A DNA stretch of 46,343 bases, taken from positions 1 through 46,343 of the forward strand of contig NZ_AJLK01000146.1 of NCBI RefSeq assembly GCF_000317205.1. Reading direction: 5' to 3'. Below are positions 8,230-14,490 of this stretch, piece by piece (position 1 is the stretch's first letter; every line of letters starts with the position of its first letter). The notes under the pieces were generated by a model, which saw only the letters and a program-made list of their open reading frames with translations, searched no databases and was not told where the DNA came from. The translations under genes were made by a program, and so were the position numbers. Origin of the DNA: Fischerella muscicola PCC 7414. GTDB lineage: Bacteria > Cyanobacteriota > Cyanobacteriia > Cyanobacteriales > Nostocaceae.

Positions 8230-10098
8230 ATGTCGCTCATAGTTCAGAAATTCGGTGGTACATCTGTCGGTTCCGTTGAACGCATTGTCTCTGTTGCACA
8301 ACGCGTTTCTAAAACTGCAAAAGCAGGAAATTCCATAGTGGTGGTGGTTTCTGCGATGGGCAAAACCACTGATGGACTCGTGAAATTAGCTGCGGAAATC
8401 TCTAAAAATCCTTGCCGTCGGGAAATGGATATGTTGCTTTCTACGGGTGAGCAAGTATCTATTGCTCTAGTGAGTATGGCGCTGCAAGAGTTAGGACAAC
8501 CAGCAATTTCTCTGACTGGCGCTCAAGTAGGAATTGTAACCGAAGCTGAACATACCCGCGCTCGGATTTTACATATTCAAACAGAACGGCTCACCAAGCA
8601 TCTCCAAGAAGGCAAAGTAGTTGTTGTTGCTGGTTTTCAAGGTATTAGCAGTACTGATGCATTAGAAATTACTACCTTAGGGCGAGGCGGATCAGATACT
8701 TCTGCTGTAGCGATCGCTGCTGCTCTCCATGCAGATTTTTGTGAAATTTATACTGATGTGCCAGGTATTCTCACTACCGATCCTCGTCTAGTTCCTGAGG
8801 CGCAGTTGATGAGCGAAATCACCTGCGATGAGATGCTAGAACTCGCTAGTTTAGGGGCAAAAGTATTACATCCGCGCGCTGTGGAAATTGCCCGTAACTA
8901 CGGAGTGCCTTTAGTTGTACGTTCTAGCTGGACTGATGATCCCGGCACTTGGGTGGCTTCACCTCCAGTTAAAGAGCGACCGCTGATCAATTTAGAAATT
9001 GCGCGTCCGGTAGATAGTGTCGAATCTGATACTGACCAAGCCAAGGTAGCCTTATTACGTGTTCCAGATAGACCAGGTGTTGCAGCACGGCTGTTTGGAG
9101 AAATTGCTCGTCAGGATGTAGATGTAGATTTGATTATTCAATCAATTCACGAAGGTAATACAAATGACATAGCTTTTACTGTAATTACACCAATTTTACC
9201 AAAAGCCGAAGCCGTAGCTGCTGCCATTGCTCCTGTTCTCCGTAGTCACAAGAGTAGCCCAAATGAAGAAGCTGAGGTGATGGTGCAGCAAAATATTGCT
9301 AAAGTCAGTATTGCTGGTGCAGGAATGATTGGGCGTCCGGGAGTCGCCGCCAAAATGTTCGCCACCCTAGCAGCAGCAGGTGTGAATATCCAAATGATTT
9401 CTACCAGTGAAATTAAAGTCAGCTGCGTAATTGCTGCCCAAGAATGCGATCGCGCCGTCGCCGCCCTGCGGCAAGCATTTGAAATTGCAGAAATTGGGAA
9501 AGTACTAGACGATGGGGGGGTGGGGAGAACCGGAGGTGGGGAGAATTCGCCCCATCGCCCCATCACCCCATCACCCCATCATCCAACTACTCCTCCCGTA
9601 CGCGGTGTCGCCCTCGATATGAACCAAGCGCGTCTAGCGATTCGCCAAGTTCAGGATCGTCCGGGAACGGCGGCAAAACTTTTTGGACTTTTGGCAGACA
9701 ACAATATTAGTGTGGACATGATTATTCAGTCCCAACGCTGTCATCTAGTTAATGGTGTGCCAATGCGCGATATTGCTTTTACTGTAGCGCGGATGGATGC
9801 AGAAGCAGCACAGAAAATGTTACAAGCCAAAGCAGCAGAATATGGTTGGGGTGAAGTAGCCTTAGATCAGGCGATCGCCAAAGTCAGTATCGTTGGTGCC
9901 GGCATGGTAGGACAACCAGGCATCGCTGCAAAAATGTTTGAAGCCCTAGCACAGCATAATATAAACATTCAAATGATAGCTACTTCAGAAATCAAAATTA
10001 GTTGTGTAGTCACCCAAGAAGAAGGTGTGAAGGCACTACAAGTTATTCATGCAGCATTTGGACTCGCAGGTAGTGAGAAATTCATTGTACCTGCGTAG
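8230..10098 (+). CDS. lysC: Aspartate kinase with four ACT domains
   Basis: Phosphorylates L-aspartate, the first step toward lysine/DAP, threonine and methionine. The start is set at ATG 8230 because the protein then begins MSLIVQKFGGTSVGS, the conserved kinase N-terminus with the ATP-binding KFGGTSV; a GTG at 8119 would add 37 unrelated residues. Kinase domain about 1-265 (LLSTGEQVS; TLGRGGSDTSAVA; the family's PRLVPEA). Two pairs of ACT regulatory domains follow, each with a VSIAGAGM or VSIVGAGM strand, as in cyanobacterial enzymes regulated by lysine and threonine. Between the pairs, residues about 427-456 are a Gly/Pro/His-rich linker encoded by a G/C-rich repeat also present in lysA. 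622 aa. Confidence 0.96.
   Translation: MSLIVQKFGGTSVGSVERIVSVAQRVSKTAKAGNSIVVVVSAMGKTTDGLVKLAAEISKNPCRREMDMLLSTGEQVSIALVSMALQELGQPAISLTGAQVGIVTEAEHTRARILHIQTERLTKHLQEGKVVVVAGFQGISSTDALEITTLGRGGSDTSAVAIAAALHADFCEIYTDVPGILTTDPRLVPEAQLMSEITCDEMLELASLGAKVLHPRAVEIARNYGVPLVVRSSWTDDPGTWVASPPVKERPLINLEIARPVDSVESDTDQAKVALLRVPDRPGVAARLFGEIARQDVDVDLIIQSIHEGNTNDIAFTVITPILPKAEAVAAAIAPVLRSHKSSPNEEAEVMVQQNIAKVSIAGAGMIGRPGVAAKMFATLAAAGVNIQMISTSEIKVSCVIAAQECDRAVAALRQAFEIAEIGKVLDDGGVGRTGGGENSPHRPITPSPHHPTTPPVRGVALDMNQARLAIRQVQDRPGTAAKLFGLLADNNISVDMIIQSQRCHLVNGVPMRDIAFTVARMDAEAAQKMLQAKAAEYGWGEVALDQAIAKVSIVGAGMVGQPGIAAKMFEALAQHNINIQMIATSEIKISCVVTQEEGVKALQVIHAAFGLAGSEKFIVPA
9511..9598. repeat. In-frame low-complexity repeat inside lysC
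   Basis: A G-tract, then TGGGGAGAACCGGAGGTGGG and 6 more bases (9521-9546), then CCCCATCACCCCATC-type units. The 26-bp core matches the complement of 41289-41314 in lysA with one mismatch. It encodes the linker between ACT pairs and keeps the frame open. Confidence 0.85.
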
Positions 10099-10099
10099 A

Positions 10100-10230
10100 G
10101 GGGATTAGGGGCAGTGGGGAGGTGGGGTGATGGGGAGTGTGAGGAGTGTGATATTTCCCTTGTCTCCCTTGTCCCCCTTGTCTCCCTTGTCCCCCTTGTC
10201 TCCCTTGTCCCCCTTGTCCCCCTTGTCCCC
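10100..10230. repeat. G-rich repeat plus 9-bp tandem (CTTGTCCCC) repeats
   Basis: After the lysC stop comes GGGGCAGTGGGGAGGTGGGG, then from about 10157 to 10230 alternating nonamers CTTGTCTCC and CTTGTCCCC. They end four bases before the VOC gene start and, being a multiple of three, extend its frame upstream artificially. Similar nonamers recur near 43018-43080 and, complementary, at 14126-14176. Confidence 0.9.
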
Positions 10231-10233
10231 CAT

Positions 10234-10593
10234 ATGCAAATTACCCAGTGTGTTCATACAGCCATTCTCGTAACTGACTTAGAACGCTCCGAACATTTTT
10301 ATGGCACTGTGTTGGGATTACCCAAAGTAGAACGTCCGATGAAATTCCCTGGCGCTTGGTATCAAGTCGGCGAGTATCAAATTCACCTGATCGTAGCTTC
10401 CAGCGTTAAGGATGAACCCAAAAATGAAAAATGGGGACGCAATCCCCACGTTGCTTTTTTAGTTTCCGACTTAGATGCCGCTAAACAGCAGCTATTAAAT
10501 TATAACTGTCTAATACAACCCAGTGCTTCTGGTCGTCCTGCTGTTTTTACCCAAGATCCGGATGGAAATGTGATTGAGTTGAGTCAGGGGTGA
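10234..10593 (+). CDS. VOC (glyoxalase/dioxygenase-fold) family protein
   Basis: A 119-aa protein with two beta-alpha-beta-beta-beta modules of the vicinal oxygen chelate fold. Module 1 has CVHTAILVTDLERSEHFYGT (metal-ligand His near residue 7). Module 2 has NPHVAFLVSDLDAAKQQL and ends QDPDGNVIELSQ, where the final Glu is the usual metal ligand. Start placed at ATG 10234 (MQITQCVHTA); the longer frame from 10114 translates only the nonamer repeat (SLVPLV units) and is rejected. The reaction is unknown; members include glyoxalase I, dioxygenases and resistance proteins. It follows lysC at 135 bp but the repeat block makes co-transcription uncertain. Confidence 0.88.
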   Translation: MQITQCVHTAILVTDLERSEHFYGTVLGLPKVERPMKFPGAWYQVGEYQIHLIVASSVKDEPKNEKWGRNPHVAFLVSDLDAAKQQLLNYNCLIQPSASGRPAVFTQDPDGNVIELSQG

Positions 10594-10754
10594 TGGGGAA
10601 CTCACCGGCCCCCACTCCCCCAAAGGAGTGGGGATTAGAGGCAGTGGGGTGATGGGGCAGTGGGGTGATGGGGTGATGGGGTGATGGGGGGCTAGGGGTC
10701 CCCACTTTGTGGGGTTGGGGGGCAATGGGGAGTGTGAAGGGTGTGAGGAGTAGT
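10594..10754. repeat. GGGGTGATGGGG-type repeat block
   Basis: G-rich units (CAGTGGGGTGATGGGG) and short inverted words (CCCCACTCCCC with GGAGTGGGG), ending with GAGTGTGAAGGGTGTGAGG. Related units occur inside lysC, lysA and the CLC gene. Confidence 0.8.
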
Positions 10755-10903
10755 AAACAACCAACAACTAACTACTAACTACTAACTACTAACTACTAAC
10801 TACTAACCAATGTACCAGACGTGCCATGGCACGTCTGGTACAACAACCAACAACCAACAACCAACAACCAACAACCAACCACCAACCACCAACAACCAAC
10901 AAA
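10755..10903. repeat. Composite palindrome unit, copy 2
   Basis: (ACTAACT)n at about 10760-10806, the perfect 32-bp palindrome at 10811-10842, then (CAACAAC)n and (CAACCAC) variants to about 10903. It is identical in palindrome to copy 1 and has the same left-to-right order. It lies just upstream of the recombinase-like gene. Confidence 0.92.
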
Positions 10904-10914
10904 TTCCCATTCTG

Positions 10915-12213
10915 ATGAAAATTCTTGCTTACACCTACAGCGATCCTTTACTAGAAACTGCTGCCGATCCTCAGACTTGGGGATGGGATATAGATAGAGT
11001 GTATCAAGATTTAGGACAGCGCACGGAGTTACAACAGTTACTAATTGACTGTCAAAACGATCCGCCTGATTATGTCCTTGTCCGGCGTCTAGACGAATTG
11101 GGGGATAATGTTGAACAAGTGAGCGATCGCCTTTCCCAAATCGAAGCGATGGGGATAACGCTGGTTGCAATGGAGCAAGGTTACAATTCTGCCGAGAAAT
11201 CTCCTAATCTTCATGCTGATTTGTTGCAATTGCTACGTCAAATTCAACGACAGCAACACAGTCGCCGTATCCGTCAAGCTCATGCCCGCAACCGTTTAGA
11301 TGCTGCTCCCCCTCCTGGAAAAGCACCCTATGGTTATCGTCGAGGTAAAGATAAGTACATTCTTGACCGTAGTACTTCTCCTGTAGTCAAGGATTTTTTT
11401 GAACAATTTCTGCTTTATGGTTCCCTGCGGGGAGCAGTGCGTTACCTCGCGAAAAAATACGGCAAGAAAATTTCTGTCACCACAGGGCGTCGCTGGTTGA
11501 CTAATCCAGTTTATCGTGGTAATACTGCTTATCAAAATGGAGAAATTCTTGCCGATACCCACCCCCCTATCCTTTCTCAGGAAGAAGCAGCGCAAGTTGA
11601 CAGGCTTTTACGCCGTAACAGTCGTTTACCATCGCGAACTGCGAGTGCGCCACGTTCTCTAGCAGGGTTGGTTGTCTGTGGCGAATGTCAATCACCTATG
11701 GGTGTTGCTCGTGTTACTATTCGCAACCAAGACAAAGAGTATCTTTATTTACGACCAATTAGCTGTATAAAACGACCCAAGTGTCGGGCTATTCCTTATC
11801 AAGAAGTATTAGACCATACTATTCAAGCTGTTTGCCGCGACTTACCTGTGGCGGTGGACAAAATGAATTCTCCCCAATTAGATGCAGTTAAGAATAGCTT
11901 AGGGGATGCGATCGCTCGTCAGCAAGAAATACTCACACAATTACCAGCCTTAGTCGAAACTGGAGTACTAGATGCAGAAACAGCCAAATTAAGAGCATAC
12001 AAACTCCGCACAGAAATATCTACACTGCAAGCAAAGTTAGCGACTTTACCACCAGTAAACTTGCGTTCTGTTGCTGTTGCAGTTTCCATCCCTCAATTTT
12101 GGTTGGATTTATCAGAAGCAGAACGACGATTTTATTTTCGCGAATTCATTCGTCAAGTAAAAATTCTTCGTCAAGAGCAAAAGTGGGACTTACAAGTAAT
12201 TTTTATTTTTTGA
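10915..12213 (+). CDS. Serine-recombinase-like protein with degenerate catalytic site
   Basis: 432 aa with the layout of a large serine recombinase. A resolvase-like N-terminal domain spans about 1-90 and a Recombinase domain about 140-260 (GKAPYGYRRGKDKY; GRRWLTNPVYRGNTAY). A zinc ribbon follows at about 285-330 (CGECQSPMG ... CIKRPKCRA), then a helical coiled-coil tail at about 350-410. The N-terminus LAYTYSD keeps a serine (S9), but the usual Arg two residues before it is Thr. The normal LDRLGR motif is LDELGD (residues 59-64), so the two conserved arginines are Glu and Asp. It is probably inactive for strand exchange or a divergent clade. Start at ATG 10915; the upstream frame translates repeats. 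Related to XisF-type enzymes only by family layout. Confidence 0.85.
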   Translation: MKILAYTYSDPLLETAADPQTWGWDIDRVYQDLGQRTELQQLLIDCQNDPPDYVLVRRLDELGDNVEQVSDRLSQIEAMGITLVAMEQGYNSAEKSPNLHADLLQLLRQIQRQQHSRRIRQAHARNRLDAAPPPGKAPYGYRRGKDKYILDRSTSPVVKDFFEQFLLYGSLRGAVRYLAKKYGKKISVTTGRRWLTNPVYRGNTAYQNGEILADTHPPILSQEEAAQVDRLLRRNSRLPSRTASAPRSLAGLVVCGECQSPMGVARVTIRNQDKEYLYLRPISCIKRPKCRAIPYQEVLDHTIQAVCRDLPVAVDKMNSPQLDAVKNSLGDAIARQQEILTQLPALVETGVLDAETAKLRAYKLRTEISTLQAKLATLPPVNLRSVAVAVSIPQFWLDLSEAERRFYFREFIRQVKILRQEQKWDLQVIFIF

Positions 12214-12654
12214 TATATCATGTTTGCTGGAACACTTATACTATCGCTTAGGCTGGTAATTGGTAATTGGTAATTGGTAATTGGTAATTGGTAATTGGTA
12301 ATTGGTAATTGGTAATTGGTAATTGGTAATTGGTAATTGGTGAGCCAGCGCGCCCCAAGGGGGGTTCCCTCCCCCAACCCCAAAGGGGAGTGGGGACCGG
12401 TGAGTCCCCCATGAGCGTAAGCGCGAACCCGTAAGGGTAATTGGTAATGGGTAATTAAGATACTGATGATTTTCCCATCCCCAGTGCCCAATGCCTAAAA
12501 ACAGGGCATAATACCATAAACAATTAGCCTAATTCAGCCAAATACTTTAATATTTCTTTAAATTTCTCTGTGTGTAGCTAAATTTCAATTTCTTATCAGA
12601 GAATTTATAAAATATTATACATAATCAAACTTGATGATTGTATAATAACTTGCA
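12214..12654. other. Repeat-filled intergenic stretch
   Basis: Contains the heptamer array at 12256-12345, a modular G/C-rich repeat at about 12346-12435, a short second heptamer run (GGTAATTGGTAATGGGTAATT) near 12437-12458 and AT-rich sequence. No ORF is credible; a minus-strand frame across the heptamers encodes only repeated NYQLPIT. Confidence 0.7.
12256..12345. repeat. Heptanucleotide tandem repeat (TAATTGG)n
   Basis: About a dozen near-perfect copies of TAATTGG in a row. It is of the short tandemly repeated repetitive type known from heterocystous cyanobacteria. A variant array with TAATCGG and TAATGGG units is at 41955-42045. Confidence 0.95.
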
Positions 12655-12679
12655 AAGGGGCTTTAAGCCCCTTGTTTTT
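12655..12679 (+). terminator. Rho-independent terminator-like hairpin
   Basis: Perfect arms AAGGGGCTT and AAGCCCCTT separated by one T, followed by GTTTTT. It lies 440 bp after the recombinase-like gene and may end its transcript. Confidence 0.6.
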
Positions 12680-12818
12680 CACCCGCAAGCTAGTTATCAG
12701 GGTAGCCAAGTAATTACCAGGGTATCTACCTTTTTTATAGGCATCTACCGTCAATTTTAAATTTTACTAAGTTGCAGTAGCTGACCGATTAATTCTGTCA
12801 GTACTGTCATGCTAACAC

Positions 12819-12919
12819 TTGTCATTTTTTCATGTCAATGATTCATGTAAAAATGACAAAAAATCATGTCAATCAATTTAGATATCATGAGAGAGAATAG
12901 AAGACAAATGTGATATCTA
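12819..12919 (+). promoter_or_regulatory. Operator-like region with nested inverted and direct repeats
   Basis: Three precise symmetries lie within 101 bp before the RHH gene. Inverted repeat 1: TTGTCATTTTT (12819-12829) with AAAAATGACAA (12849-12859). Direct repeat: TCATGTCAAT at 12830-12839 and 12864-12873, 34 bp apart, about three helical turns. Inverted repeat 2: TAGATATCA (12879-12887) with TGATATCTA (12911-12919), ending 13 nt before ATG. This suggests binding of a dimeric regulator, most simply the RHH protein itself. Autoregulation is inferred. Confidence 0.6.
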
Positions 12920-12932
12920 TACAATTCACAAA

Positions 12933-13385
12933 ATGACCGACAGAAGGCGTTGTGAGGATTACAAACAAGTCAGCGGTTACGTCCCGGTAGAGTTGGCGCG
13001 GGAATTCAAAAGCATCTGCGCTCGTGAGGGTGTGTCTCAAAGCGACGCATTAGAAGAGATGATCCGTGAGTGGCTGGGCAAAAAAACAGCTTCCAACTCC
13101 TCCCAACTAGAACAGGCCAATCGCCTGATCACAATTGCTGATGTAGTTCGAGCCAACATGACAAAACTGAAGCGCTGTGGAGTCAAAAACCTACAAGCGC
13201 TTTCCAAAGGAGAAGTTCTACCTACACCAGGGGACTTCGCCATCATTATGTCTAGTTTGGCTATCCCTGAGGAAGAACAAAAAATGATTTGGCAAAAAAC
13301 TTTTAGTTCCCTAAACAATGATTTTGGTGGTGTGAATGAGTGCGAGCGTTCTGAAAGTCCTAAACCAACCGGGCTGGAACTATAA
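12933..13385 (+). CDS. Ribbon-helix-helix regulator with HTH-like C-terminal half
   Basis: 150 aa. Residues about 12-50 (SGYVPVELAREFKSICAREG, then VSQSDALEEMIREWL) fit a CopG/Arc-type ribbon-helix-helix: a short strand followed by two helices. Residues about 70-120 (ANMTKLKRCGVKNLQALSKG, EVLPTPGDFAIIMSSLAIPE) resemble an XRE-type helix-turn-helix core (GVKNLQALSKG, then a helix). The combination suggests a DNA-binding regulator. It lies directly behind an elaborate symmetric region and overlaps the next gene by 50 bp in another frame, so translation is probably coupled. ATG 12933 is the only sensible start. Located in a repeat-rich accessory stretch. Targets are unknown. Confidence 0.72.
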   Translation: MTDRRRCEDYKQVSGYVPVELAREFKSICAREGVSQSDALEEMIREWLGKKTASNSSQLEQANRLITIADVVRANMTKLKRCGVKNLQALSKGEVLPTPGDFAIIMSSLAIPEEEQKMIWQKTFSSLNNDFGGVNECERSESPKPTGLEL

Positions 13386-14016
13386 ATTGTCTTATGATGG
13401 GGTTTCTATCCTTGCCCCAACCAAGAAAGATGCGACCCACCTTGCTCAAAGCTACGGATATGCTTTAAGTGAAACCGCAGCAAAAATCAACGGTAAGGTA
13501 CGAATTGGGTGGAGACACTGCAAGCGACCTATCGAATTTTATGGGTGGATGGCATCTCAGAAACCCCCTACACCCGCCGAAACCGCTGAGCGCATGTTAC
13601 CTGTGGGAGGCGAAGTTTTTTGCAGTCAGCTGCAATTACCAGTAGGGTTGTTGAAACGTATGGTTGCCGCTGCTGAAAGTGAACGCCCGATTAGTATTAT
13701 CAGACAAGATAACAATAAACAAATAATTGTTAATCAACTAATGTCTGACATGCTACAAACTCCCCCGGAGGTTGCTACTCAAAGAGTGATGAATAGGTTC
13801 TGGCTACCAGAAGATTTGGCAGAACTGGAACGACGACTCAGTCAGCAGAGTAGATTCACTATGACTCACCGGGGTGGGTTAAACGAACAAACTTGGGCGA
13901 TCCTCACAACCCAATTCGAGAGTTTTGAGGTTGATGGCATCTGGTACAGACAAGCAACTACCTTAGCAACTCCTGAACTGATACCGATTCCACCAGAGGC
14001 TTTTGCTCCGATTTAA
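13336..14016 (+). CDS. PAS-like domain protein, partner of the RHH regulator
   Basis: 226 aa, soluble. Residues about 1-80 are of unknown fold (NQPGWNYKLSYDGVSILAPT; IGWRHCKRPIEFYGWMA). Residues about 118-220 read as a PAS domain: PISIIRQDNNKQIIVNQLMS (strands A-B and helix C), then WLPEDLAELERRLSQQ (the usual helix after the FG region), then FTMTHRGGLNEQTWAILTTQ and VDGIWYRQA (strands G-I). No kinase, GGDEF or other output domain follows, so it probably senses a ligand or redox state and acts through a partner. It begins 50 bp inside the RHH gene. Start at ATG 13336 could be later, but no better candidate is obvious. Confidence 0.68.
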   Translation: MSASVLKVLNQPGWNYKLSYDGVSILAPTKKDATHLAQSYGYALSETAAKINGKVRIGWRHCKRPIEFYGWMASQKPPTPAETAERMLPVGGEVFCSQLQLPVGLLKRMVAAAESERPISIIRQDNNKQIIVNQLMSDMLQTPPEVATQRVMNRFWLPEDLAELERRLSQQSRFTMTHRGGLNEQTWAILTTQFESFEVDGIWYRQATTLATPELIPIPPEAFAPI

Positions 14017-14490
14017 GTAGATAATTTGGCTTAACTTCAAGAAATGAAAAATCATCAGGTGCATAACATCAATATATTTATTCAGGGATGCACTACCTCA
14101 GTTGAGGATTGGGGAAGTGTGAGAAGTGGTGAGGAAGACAAGGAAGACAAGGCAGACAAAGAAGACAAGGAAGAAAAACGATTCATTAGTTCGCAACCAA
14201 CAACAATCAACCACTAACCCTACCCTTACCTTAAGCCACTACCCTGCGGGAAGCCCTCCGGGTACTCTACGAGAAGCCGGGCTTCGCCCGTCTACGGGGG
14301 TTCGCAATCGTGACGGGAAGCGGAGCCAGTGCGGTGGACGGGTCTCCCGGCATAAAGCACCTGGCGTCCAAGACTGCGACCCCCTCACCGCTTCGCGTCT
14401 ACGTGTCTACGGGTTCGTCAGTCGCTCATGGGAAAGACCCCCTTCTGCGCGCTGACTCACCACTAACCACTAACAAGCAACCACCAACAA
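14017..14490. repeat. Intergenic repeat block: nonamers and modular G/C-rich repeat
   Basis: AAGACAAGG-type nonamers at about 14126-14176 are the complement of the CTTGTC nonamers. A modular repeat spans about 14215-14465. Block beta at 14253-14285 (GCCCTCCGGGTACTCTACGA and 13 more) recurs at 28381-28413 with one mismatch. Block alpha at 14363-14380 (GGCGTCCAAGACTGCGAC) recurs inverted at 28288-28305. ORFs here translate repeats only. Confidence 0.85.

Noticed and set aside
10755-12213. Complete mobile element with recombinase and attachment sites
   Set aside because: The palindrome before the gene has other copies next to unrelated genes, and no matching copy bounds the recombinase-like gene on its right side.
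12256-12345. CRISPR array
   Set aside because: The heptamers are directly contiguous, with no unique spacers and no cas genes in the window.
12171-12491. Minus-strand ORF encoding repeated NYQLPIT
   Set aside because: Pure translation of the TAATTGG array, whose 7-bp period opens all frames.
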